The notes under the pieces were generated by a model that was not told the origin of the DNA, searched no databases, and saw only the letters and a list, made by a program, of their open reading frames with translations. Position numbers and translations under genes: made by a program. A DNA stretch of 5,394 bases, taken from positions 1 through 5,394 of the forward strand of contig CAMPIU010000233.1 of assembly GCA_946886545.1 (NCBI GenBank), read 5' to 3'. Below, piece by piece: positions 1 to 5,394 of the stretch. The first letter of the stretch is position 1. Every line of letters begins with the position of its first letter. The stretch comes from an uncultured Flavobacteriales bacterium. GTDB lineage: Bacteria; Bacteroidota; Bacteroidia; Flavobacteriales; Crocinitomicaceae.

Positions 1-777
1 GAAGAAGTTTATGTCAAGCCAAATTCCTCCAAATTATTCTATGCAACTGCTCCATTCGCTATCGACAAATCAACCACCAAAATCAATGTCGGCCTGAATT
101 ATTCTGTAAACGGATCCGGAAGAATTGTACTTCAAGGTCATGCAAAAAAGAATCAGTTCAATATGACTTCCAACTGGGCAAATCCTTCGTTTAAAGGAAG
201 CTCACTACCCGATCCCAATTCATTCAAACAGGAAAAAGGATTCTCCAGTTCCTGGAAGATCATGAACATTGCCCAAAATCCAAAGCGTGGAAGTTTGGAA
301 CCGAATAGGTATTCCTCAACAGACTTTGCCGCAGTCGAATTTTTAGAAAACGTTGACCACTACCAATTAAACGAGCGAACAGTGAAATACGCAATCCTTG
401 TAATTTTACTTACGTTCACCGTTTTCTACCTCATCGAATTAATTGGGAAGATGGTTATCCACCCCATTCATTACCTGATGGTAGGACTTTCACTGATCTT
501 GTTTTATGCGATTCTGCTTTCCTTTTCTGAGCAATTCGGATTTGCATACTCTTACCTCACAGCAAGTATCGGAATCTTGGCCCTATTAAGCTGGTATGCT
601 TATTCCGTCCTTCGATCACTGAAGTTTGCGCTCACTATTTTTACGGCAATTTCAATTCTTTACAGTTTCCTTTATGTGATTGTAAATCTTGAAACTTATG
701 CCTTAATGGTCGGCAGTTTGGGATTATTTGTTGTTCTGGCTGCAATCATGAGCTTTACCCGGCGATTGAAAGTTTGA
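1..777 (+). CDS. creD: CreD-like inner membrane protein, C-terminal part (5' truncated by window)
   Basis: Frame 1 is open from the first base to the TGA at 775-777, giving 258 visible residues. The first ATG in frame (163) is internal, because homologous sequence continues upstream of it, so the true start is outside the window. Family CreD proteins are about 450 residues, so roughly the last 55-60% is present. The soluble part carries the recognisable stretch SNWANPSF..SLP......GFSSSW (about residues 56-85). It is followed by the diagnostic VDHYQLNERTVKYAIL (about 118-133), close to the E. coli CreD VDHYQLSERATKYAIL as I recall it. Five hydrophobic segments follow, at about 128-148, 153-174, 182-203, 208-228 and 232-252, with a basic tail (TRRLKV). 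CreD is an inner-membrane protein of the CreBC regulon in enterobacteria, linked to envelope integrity, colicin tolerance and beta-lactam response. Its molecular function is unsettled, and no creBC genes are visible here. Family assignment is firm; role in this organism is inferred. Confidence 0.93.
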   Translation, partial: EEVYVKPNSSKLFYATAPFAIDKSTTKINVGLNYSVNGSGRIVLQGHAKKNQFNMTSNWANPSFKGSSLPDPNSFKQEKGFSSSWKIMNIAQNPKRGSLEPNRYSSTDFAAVEFLENVDHYQLNERTVKYAILVILLTFTVFYLIELIGKMVIHPIHYLMVGLSLILFYAILLSFSEQFGFAYSYLTASIGILALLSWYAYSVLRSLKFALTIFTAISILYSFLYVIVNLETYALMVGSLGLFVVLAAIMSFTRRLKV

Positions 778-791
778 GTTAAATCAAAATC

Positions 792-903
792 AAATCCCCC
801 GGCACATCGACTCCGCTGCGCCCATGCTGTCTTTGCTTTGCCGCAGCGGTTGCACGAAGGCTAAGAGCTTCTGCGCAAGTATTCAGTGACCGGGGGATTT
901 TTT
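792..903. terminator. Structured inverted-repeat element between convergent genes; probable bidirectional terminator
   Basis: Arms AAATCCCCCGG (792-802) and CCGGGGGATTT (890-900) are perfect 11-bp reverse complements. On the + strand the right arm runs into six T residues (898-903), which suits termination of creD. On the - strand the left arm runs into a T-rich stretch (GATTTGATTTTGATTT), which suits termination of the gene at 912-2021. The 87-nt interior is far longer than a normal terminator loop and contains two more stems. One is CCGCTGCG (813-820) with CGCAGCGG (842-849). The other pairs 850-853 with 875-878 and 856-859 with 868-871, across a small internal loop. The fold is therefore a three-way junction with two abutting hairpins. 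Termination is inferred. The element could also be a dispersed repeat or a small structured RNA. Confidence 0.6.
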
Positions 904-911
904 CTGTTAAT

Positions 912-2021
912 TTATTTGGTGTAGGTGTATTTTCGTGAACGGGTAATATTAATTCCAAGTGAAACTCCATAAGTTGTTCCATACTTGTTCATACTTGCAT
1001 AAAAGTTCAACGGAACATTGAGTGCTCCGGGACGGAATGTTTTTCCAACTGCGAAGATGAAATTGGTAGAAAAATAAGTTGCACCTCTGGTATCGGGTCT
1101 TTTGAAATAATCCATACTTTCTGCGTCGCTTACTCCCAGGCTATACAACTCTTGATAAGTTTTAAAACTCCCATCATAATCTGTTGTACCGGAAACCATC
1201 CGTTTCATTGAAAATGAAGGTCCCATAGCAATTTCCCAAGCTCCTTTTCCAAAACGAACACCGTGCATAATGGCAAGTGAGGGAATTGGTGTACCATGTT
1301 CCATTCCTGCTACATTTCCCAAAAACTCAAACAAACCACTGAACTTTTCGCTTCCGGCATATTGAACTTCCAATTGATATCCGATATTGAACAATACAGG
1401 CATGGTTCCTACTCCTCCATCCCGTTCATTCCTGGTAAAAAACTCTCCGTTCTCTCCTGTTGCAAGCGCAAATCCGATCCGCGGACCGGAATTGTTCATT
1501 TTCCCCAATCCTGCACTCGCTGTAGGACCGTCTTTAAAGAACAATGCTTTATAAACTGACAGATCCACATCCGTTTTAAGTAATTTATAAATCATAATAT
1601 CTGTCATCCGGTTCAATTCCCTGGGTTGGTTTTCAAATTGCTCGATCTCATTTTGCTCGATTTCACCGGTCTTTACATTGACAATTTTCATGGAGATCAG
1701 AATGCGGTCTCCTAAACCTTCATAGCTTGCACTCATGGCAAAATCAGCACTCAACTGAGTCCCGACTTTTCCAAGGCAGTCCTTTCCCATACACTCTTTC
1801 ATTTTATTGTCGCCTAATTTCTCCGCCACGTCATATCTATCATTTACAACATATTTTTTAGAGTTAACCAAACTTTTGTAGATTACTGAGCGAAGAATAT
1901 CTTCATTAGATGCAATATTCCTGACTTCGATCCCGGCAATCACCATAGAAGGCAACTGCGGTGTTTGTGCAAAAGAGAAGTAAGCATACAAGCCCAAACA
2001 CATTAGAACTATTTTTTTCAT
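912..2021 (-). CDS. Secreted/outer-membrane protein: TolB/CsgG-like N-terminal domain plus putative beta-barrel
   Basis: This is a complete 369-residue ORF, ATG at 2021-2019 and TAA at 914-912. The start is supported by a good Sec signal peptide directly after Met: KK, a hydrophobic core, then SFAQ with likely cleavage near residue 19. There is no lipobox Cys, so it is not an obvious lipoprotein. Residues about 24-150 resemble the alpha/beta domain of TolB-N/CsgG/LpoB-type periplasmic proteins: a strand (MVIAGIEV), a helix ending in KKYVVNDR, then C77-x4-C82 and LSADFAMSASYEGLGDRILI followed by VNVKTGEI. The pattern 'C..C...G..L.AD....G....G.......+++V.TGE' recurs in that group. Residues about 181-362 alternate polar and hydrophobic positions, with Gly and aromatics as in outer-membrane beta-barrels (e.g. 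RIGFALATG, YGVSLGINI). The last residue is Lys, not the classic terminal Phe. Only a weak purine-rich GGAAAA precedes the ATG. The gene stands alone and is convergent with creD. Domain calls are by eye; the function is unknown. Confidence 0.85.
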   Translation of the reverse strand: MKKIVLMCLGLYAYFSFAQTPQLPSMVIAGIEVRNIASNEDILRSVIYKSLVNSKKYVVNDRYDVAEKLGDNKMKECMGKDCLGKVGTQLSADFAMSASYEGLGDRILISMKIVNVKTGEIEQNEIEQFENQPRELNRMTDIMIYKLLKTDVDLSVYKALFFKDGPTASAGLGKMNNSGPRIGFALATGENGEFFTRNERDGGVGTMPVLFNIGYQLEVQYAGSEKFSGLFEFLGNVAGMEHGTPIPSLAIMHGVRFGKGAWEIAMGPSFSMKRMVSGTTDYDGSFKTYQELYSLGVSDAESMDYFKRPDTRGATYFSTNFIFAVGKTFRPGALNVPLNFYASMNKYGTTYGVSLGINITRSRKYTYTK

Positions 2022-2046
2022 GGTTTTCCAATTTTAAGTTTCGGGA

Positions 2047-2080
2047 CAAATTTGCTAGGTATGCATAGGAATTGAAAACG
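2047..2080 (-). promoter_or_regulatory. Possible Bacteroidetes-type promoter for the 369-residue gene
   Basis: On the - strand the sequence CAAATTTG (2054-2047) matches the Bacteroidetes -7 element TAnnTTTG except at its first base. A T-rich TTTTC (2078-2074) lies 19-20 nt upstream, where the -33 TTTG element is expected. The box ends 25 nt before the ATG, giving a plausible short leader. The -33 match is poor and the region is AT-rich, so this may be coincidental. The -7 box is also a perfect 8-bp palindrome, so it carries no strand information by itself. Confidence 0.3.
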
Positions 2081-2400
2081 GAATTCTGCACTTGCTTTTT
2101 CTCTGTTGCGATTTTCCGTACAACTTTATAGAATTAAACATCAGGCTTATTCCAGGTTAAATAATCAACACGCCGTTTTTTCTGTTTACCATATTGCGTG
2201 TTCTGATAATTGTGGGTATGGATTCAAACGTTATCCGTATGCTCCCGGATGATCGGATCTTAAGCTTATGATGATACTTTAATAATTTTCACACGTTTGA
2301 GCAAAACATTTTGGAGATCAAGATTTTAGGATGTGAGGGCTCATGACTTTATTTTTTCATATTTGGGCTGATAAAAGTTCCAAATCCCAGTAAAACCATC

Positions 2401-2416
2401 TGTTAATTATTTAACA
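2401..2416. promoter_or_regulatory. 16-bp perfect dyad TGTTAA-N4-TTAACA, operator-like
   Basis: TGTTAA (2401-2406) and TTAACA (2411-2416) are exact reverse complements around the spacer TTAT. The size and AT-rich half-sites suit a dimeric DNA-binding regulator, but no nearby gene start makes a clear target: the nearest assigned start (2021, - strand) is about 380 bp away. It directly abuts the tandem repeats that begin at 2417. A role is speculative. Confidence 0.3.
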
Positions 2417-2459
2417 AAAGTCGCTCTATACTCGCTCTAAAGTCGCTCTATACTCCTCT
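2417..2459. repeat. Tandem repeat: 22-bp unit copied twice, built on an 11-bp period
   Basis: The 17-bp word AAAGTCGCTCTATACTC occurs at 2417-2433 and again at 2439-2455, exactly 22 bp apart. Inside it, TCGCTCT appears at 2421, 2432 and 2443, every 11 bp, and a decayed TCCTCT occurs at 2454. The period is not a multiple of three and no reading frame spans the tract, so it is noncoding. The 11-bp spacing is close to one helical turn. Confidence 0.8.
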
Positions 2460-2489
2460 GATCTACGCTTGAAGGTCGGGGGAAGGAAA

Positions 2490-2508
2490 TTGAGGTGTTT
2501 TTGAGGTG
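2490..2508. repeat. Short direct repeat TTGAGGTG, two copies 11 bp apart
   Basis: TTGAGGTG is at 2490-2497 and 2501-2508. The spacing is the same 11 bp seen in the repeats at 2417-2459. Related purine words GAAGG (2471-2475 and 2482-2486) and GAGGG (2526-2530) fall in nearly the same register, which suggests one longer, decayed 11-bp-periodic tract. Confidence 0.5.
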
Positions 2509-2517
2509 CTTTGGAAG

Positions 2518-2539
2518 CTTGCCGCGAGGGGGGGGCAAG
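2518..2539. repeat. Small hairpin containing a G8 run
   Basis: CTTGCC (2518-2523) pairs with GGCAAG (2534-2539) around a 10-nt loop. A run of eight G residues (2528-2535) fills most of the loop and the first two bases of the right arm. A T9 run follows at 2560-2568. There is no evident terminator geometry, because the T run begins about 20 nt after the stem. Confidence 0.45.
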
Positions 2540-2643
2540 TTCACACTATTGAGAAAATATTTTTTTTTCTGGTCTCCCTGTATTCCCGATTTCTATCAGG
2601 ATAGCAAACAGGTTGCCGGTGAGAATGAATAGCTTTGAAAATC

Positions 2644-2679
2644 AAAGAAGGCTGCTACTTCTCAGTAACAGCCTTCTTT
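2644..2679 (-). terminator. Intrinsic terminator of the metalloprotease gene
   Basis: A 15-bp stem with a single mismatch pairs AAAGAAGGCTGCTAC (2644-2658) with GTAACAGCCTTCTTT (2665-2679) around a six-base loop (2659-2664). It lies 17 bp past the protease TAG stop (2697-2699). On the - strand the stem ends in CTTCTTT followed by GATTTT, a U-rich tail. A second small hairpin, CTTTGA-AAA-TCAAAG (2633-2647), overlaps the distal foot and might compete with it. The position and strength make this the best-supported regulatory signal in the window. Confidence 0.85.
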
Positions 2680-2696
2680 ATAAACTTGTTTAGTCT

Positions 2697-5394
2697 CTAT
2701 TTCTCCAATACAATCGGAATGTTTTGGGTTCCTGCATCCGTTAAAACTCGAAGTGTATAAACACCCTTTGCCATGTTTTTCAGATCTAAATCCTGTTGTA
2801 CGGTTTGCAGATCATTTAGCTCGTAGACAAGCTGACCAAGTGCATTAAATACTTTAATGGTATTTAGATTTACGTCACCGGAATGAATTGTTACTAATCC
2901 TGTTGACGGATTCGGATAAACTGAAATCAGGTTCAATTCATTCTCCCCAACAGATGCACAAGCATCAACTGTAACGGTAGTTTGAGCCGTGCCCGAACAA
3001 CCGTTTCCATTCGTGTAATTGTATGTTACAATTGTTGATCCAACTCCGCTAGTTGCCGGATTAAACTGATTGCCTGTAACACCTGTTCCAGTGTAGTTAC
3101 CTCCGGCCGGATTTCCCTGTGTTAAAGTAAACGGACCATCTGTTGAACACAAGGTCGGGACAGTGCCGAAAGTGACATTCGGGTTCGAATTGACAGTAAC
3201 AGAAATACTATTCGATGCCGGAGAAGTACAGGAAGCAACTGTATTTGTGACAGTATAATTTCCTGAAGTTGATACCGTAATCGATGCTGCAGTTGATGAA
3301 TTTGACCAGGTATTTCCCGAACCTGCAGAAGAAGTTAAAGTAACGGATCCTCCCTGACAGAATGTGGTTGCCCCTCCAGCTGTAATAGTTGGTGCAGCCG
3401 GTACAGCGTTCACGGTTATATATCCCGTTTGATTCGAAGCATTCGATCCGCCAACATTAGTTGCTGTCAAGGAAACGTTATAAGTTCCTGCTGCCGCATA
3501 AGTCACGACTTGGCTGGCAGAAGTTGAAGTTGAAGGTGTTCCTCCCGGAAAAGACCAGCTATACGAAGTAGGATTGTTCGTAGAAGTACTGGTGTAAGTA
3601 ACAGCCTGCCCGGCGCAAACAGTAGTTCCGGTTGAAGTGAAAGAAGCCACCGGAGGTGTTGGTGCACCGCTCACTCCTGTTACATTGATATTATCTATGT
3701 ATAGGTTATTCCCATAACCTGCCAGGTTTCTGAATGCGATCCAAACGGAACTGTTTCCAACAAATGGTGTCAAATCAACGGTTTCTGATCTCCATTGAGC
3801 AGCAGTGGGAGTAAATGCATTTGTAGTTGCACTTGCTGTAGCTAAAGTAGTATTGGATTTCGAATAAACAGAAGTAAACGTTCCTCCGCAATCAGTAGAA
3901 ACCAAGACTTCCAATCCATCAAAGTTTGTAGCATCATACGGAGCATAAGCTACATCAAAAGTTAATTGAGCACTTGAATAAGCTGCAATATCTGCTTTGG
4001 GCAAACGCAACTCATCATCAGTTGCATCATTGATTGTATAATTCGCAAATCTTACGGAACTTGTAGCCGTAGGAGCAAGACCGGCCGCCGTTGTTCTTGC
4101 CCAGGTGGTACTGCTGTTTGTATTATCAATGGTCCAACCTGCAGGAGGGAAAGTAGTAGACACGAAACCTTCACTGATCGGTAAACTAACAGTTGTATTT
4201 GCGTTCACAGTAATGTAATTTGTTTTGGATTTAGAGTAAGTTGCACCGTTGGATGTTGCTGTTACACTTAAACTTGCATTATAAGTTCCAGCCGTTGAAT
4301 AAGTGACTGTCGGACTTGCAGATGTTGAAGTTGCAGGTGTTCCACCCGGGAATGACCAGGAATAAGTTGCAATACCTGAAGTTTGGCTTGGGGTGTATGT
4401 AACTGTGGTTCCGGTACACATGGTGGTTTGATTTGCGCTAAAATCCAACGCACAAAGTGAGGTTCCCGGGCCACCTCCAACTAAGTTTAAGTTTGCAGTT
4501 GTCCAGATATTGTTTCTTCCGCCTACGGAACTTATCATTGCTGCACGCATTCGATCTACCTGTCCCTGTGTAAACATTTTCGAGCAATAAGAATAGTCCA
4601 TGTAATTTTGTACCTGGTCTATCTGATCAAATCCCCAATAAGCATTGTCAGTTGAGCAGGAATTTTGAGTAAGCGTACAAGACGTTGATCCTTGCGTTGC
4701 CGGCGTATCATTTACATTATCCGTACCAGCGCAACCTGCCGAACCGGGGTTGTTATTTGCTCCCCATACGTGAGATAAATTTAACCAGTGACCAACTTCA
4801 TGTGTAAGCGTTCTACTGTTTGTAACGTTCGAAGTTCCAATTGATCCGGTATAATTTTCCAGGGCAAAAATACCATTGTAATACATTTGTTGCTGAGCCG
4901 TTCCCCCATTGTTCGGATTAAAGGTATAGCCGGCAGCTCCACCAATATCATTTGCTACGTATATGTTCAGGTAGCGGTTATGAGGCCAAATTCCCTGGTA
5001 CACATCATTTCCGCTAACGACTGCGGCTACCTGAAGTTCTCCGTCAGAACCATCATTTGTCAATGCACTTTGAGTTCTTGTAATCCCAGAAAAACATGCA
5101 CCGTTTGGAGCTACAGTAGCAAAGACAAATTGAATTTCCACATCTGCAGCATCGCCTTGAAACGCAGCTACTATTGAACTTGTATCGGCATTCAATTTTC
5201 GATAATCGCGATTCAGAATATTTAAGGCATCCTGAACCTGAGCATCCGAAATATTTTCCGAGCCATTATTGTGAAGAATGTGGAAAACAACAGGACTGGT
5301 ATAAATGACCCCTGTTAATTTCTCGGGTCCGGTAGTCGGTTTGATTATTGTTCCTTGATTTGGCAAGGGATCTTTAAAGATCGTTGCAAACCGG
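2697..5394 (-). CDS. Secreted M43-like zinc metalloprotease with PKD, anchor-J/MAM-like, Ig-like and T9SS sorting domains (5' truncated by window)
   Basis: The frame is open from the right edge to the TAG at 2699-2697, with 898 complete residues visible. The TTG at 5366-5364 could be read as a start, but the frame continues upstream (RFATIFKDP), so the signal peptide and at least part of a propeptide lie outside. Residues are numbered here from the codon at 5393-5391. The catalytic domain spans about 30-300. HEVGHWLNLSH (198-208) supplies zinc ligands H198, H202 and H208 and catalytic E199, and NYMDY has the Met-turn M265. This fits the pappalysin/cytophagalysin (M43) metzincins. Downstream are PKD 1 (about 314-396), an anchor-J/MAM-like adhesin domain (404-573, with LYIDNINV), PKD 2 (582-661), two Ig-like modules (about 667-735 and 737-811) and a C-terminal type A T9SS domain (820-898: VYPNPSTG, VFNALGQLVYE, KGVYTLRV). 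The likely role is digestion of extracellular protein after T9SS export, with the C-terminal domain cleaved on export. Substrate is unknown. A terminator follows the stop. Confidence 0.93.
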   Translation of the reverse strand, partial: RFATIFKDPLPNQGTIIKPTTGPEKLTGVIYTSPVVFHILHNNGSENISDAQVQDALNILNRDYRKLNADTSSIVAAFQGDAADVEIQFVFATVAPNGACFSGITRTQSALTNDGSDGELQVAAVVSGNDVYQGIWPHNRYLNIYVANDIGGAAGYTFNPNNGGTAQQQMYYNGIFALENYTGSIGTSNVTNSRTLTHEVGHWLNLSHVWGANNNPGSAGCAGTDNVNDTPATQGSTSCTLTQNSCSTDNAYWGFDQIDQVQNYMDYSYCSKMFTQGQVDRMRAAMISSVGGRNNIWTTANLNLVGGGPGTSLCALDFSANQTTMCTGTTVTYTPSQTSGIATYSWSFPGGTPATSTSASPTVTYSTAGTYNASLSVTATSNGATYSKSKTNYITVNANTTVSLPISEGFVSTTFPPAGWTIDNTNSSTTWARTTAAGLAPTATSSVRFANYTINDATDDELRLPKADIAAYSSAQLTFDVAYAPYDATNFDGLEVLVSTDCGGTFTSVYSKSNTTLATASATTNAFTPTAAQWRSETVDLTPFVGNSSVWIAFRNLAGYGNNLYIDNINVTGVSGAPTPPVASFTSTGTTVCAGQAVTYTSTSTNNPTSYSWSFPGGTPSTSTSASQVVTYAAAGTYNVSLTATNVGGSNASNQTGYITVNAVPAAPTITAGGATTFCQGGSVTLTSSAGSGNTWSNSSTAASITVSTSGNYTVTNTVASCTSPASNSISVTVNSNPNVTFGTVPTLCSTDGPFTLTQGNPAGGNYTGTGVTGNQFNPATSGVGSTIVTYNYTNGNGCSGTAQTTVTVDACASVGENELNLISVYPNPSTGLVTIHSGDVNLNTIKVFNALGQLVYELNDLQTVQQDLDLKNMAKGVYTLRVLTDAGTQNIPIVLEK
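3514..3558 (-). repeat. Intragenic repeat copy in PKD domain 2 (partner 4315-4359)
   Basis: These 45 bases match 4315-4359 at 39 positions by hand alignment without gaps. They encode the core WSFPGGTPSTSTSAS of the second PKD module, while the partner encodes WSFPGGTPATSTSAS. The differences fall in both silent and changing positions, so this is an old module duplication or conserved domain core rather than a recent copy. Confidence 0.7.
4315..4359 (-). repeat. Intragenic repeat copy in PKD domain 1 (partner 3514-3558)
   Basis: This is the partner of the repeat in PKD domain 2, with 39 of 45 bases identical. The two copies lie 801 bp (267 codons) apart in the same frame, so recombination between them would delete the adhesin-like domain and leave one hybrid PKD module with the reading frame intact. 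Confidence 0.7.

Larger units (their letters stand above)
2022..2696. other. Intergenic region of about 675 bp with no convincing gene
   Basis: This lies between the protease gene stop and the start of the 369-residue gene. I checked both strands and found only very short frames without a ribosome site or family resemblance (at most about 37 codons, at 2161-2274, lacking an upstream ATG). No tRNA or rRNA is recognisable. Its contents are the possible promoter (2047-2080), a 16-bp dyad (2401-2416), tandem repeats with an 11-bp period (2417-2459), a purine-rich stretch with GAAGG/GAGGTG words (2471-2530), a G8 hairpin (2518-2539), a T9 run (2560-2568) and a strong terminator (2644-2679). The stretch 2100-2400 shows nothing clear apart from an 8-bp inverted pair (2224-2231 and 2293-2300), which is probably chance. 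Confidence 0.7.

Noticed and set aside
779..982. 67-codon open frame on the - strand
   Set aside because: It spans the stem-loop element and the end of the 369-residue gene in another frame. The translation shows no family resemblance and the frame is a by-product of the GC-rich inverted repeat.
1296..1559. 87-codon open frame on the + strand
   Set aside because: It is wholly antisense to the well-supported 369-residue gene and has no recognisable domain.
1906..2091. 61-codon open frame on the - strand
   Set aside because: It overlaps the signal-peptide end of the 369-residue gene in another frame, and that gene has the better start.
2161..2274. Open stretch on the + strand (37 codons plus stop) with an ATG at 2218
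   Set aside because: Only 18 codons follow the ATG, there is no ribosome site and the composition does not look coding.
2349..2399. 16-codon frame on the - strand encoding MVLLGFGTFISPNMKK
   Set aside because: GFGTF recalls the HU-family core, which raised the idea of a pseudogene remnant. An in-frame stop lies two codons upstream of the ATG and no further HU-like sequence is visible in the flanks, so chance is likelier.
2625..2693. Short + strand frame through the terminator
   Set aside because: It is 22-23 codons long and simply reads the stem of the protease terminator.
4268..4480. 70-codon open frame on the - strand
   Set aside because: It is an alternative frame inside PKD domain 1 of the protease, with low-complexity content that reflects the repeated Thr/Ser codons.
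4887..5177. 96-codon open frame on the + strand
   Set aside because: It is antisense to the catalytic domain of the protease and shows no motif.
5364..5366. TTG as the start codon of the metalloprotease
   Set aside because: The frame stays open to the window edge with protein-like sequence and no signal peptide follows the TTG, so the real start is outside the window.

Overview
The window looks like chromosomal DNA from a Bacteroidota species, most likely Flavobacteriales. The evidence is a C-terminal type IX secretion (T9SS) sorting domain, a large Ser/Thr-rich modular M43-type metalloprotease, AT-rich intergenic DNA, genes without a strong Shine-Dalgarno sequence and one weak promoter match of the Bacteroidetes type. 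The lineage is inferred from these traits; no phylogenetic marker gene is present.

Layout: (1) Bases 1-777 (+) are the 3' part of a creD-like inner-membrane protein gene whose start lies left of the window. (2) Bases 778-911 are a short convergent gap. It holds a perfect 11-bp inverted repeat enclosing two further hairpins, which predicts a three-way-junction fold and probably also terminates transcription. (3) Bases 912-2021 (-) encode a complete 369-residue secreted or outer-membrane protein: Sec signal peptide, a TolB/CsgG/LpoB-like N-terminal domain with a Cys pair, and a probable beta-barrel C-terminal half. (4) Bases 2022-2696 are about 675 bp with no convincing gene. They contain a weak promoter for gene 3, a 16-bp dyad, short tandem repeats with an 11-bp period, a G8 hairpin, a T9 tract and a strong terminator for gene 5. 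(5) Bases 2697-5394 (-) are the 3' part (898 residues) of a secreted zinc metalloprotease: M43-like catalytic domain, PKD, MAM/anchor-J-like domain, PKD, two Ig-like modules and a T9SS sorting domain. Its start lies beyond the right edge.

The three genes do not form one operon. creD converges on gene 3. Gene 3 and the protease gene are co-oriented, but a terminator and over 600 bp separate them. All three products act at the cell envelope or outside the cell, but nothing in the sequence ties them into one pathway. I see no clear new multi-gene system. The most unusual material is noncoding: the folded element at 792-900 and the 11-bp-periodic tract around 2417-2530.
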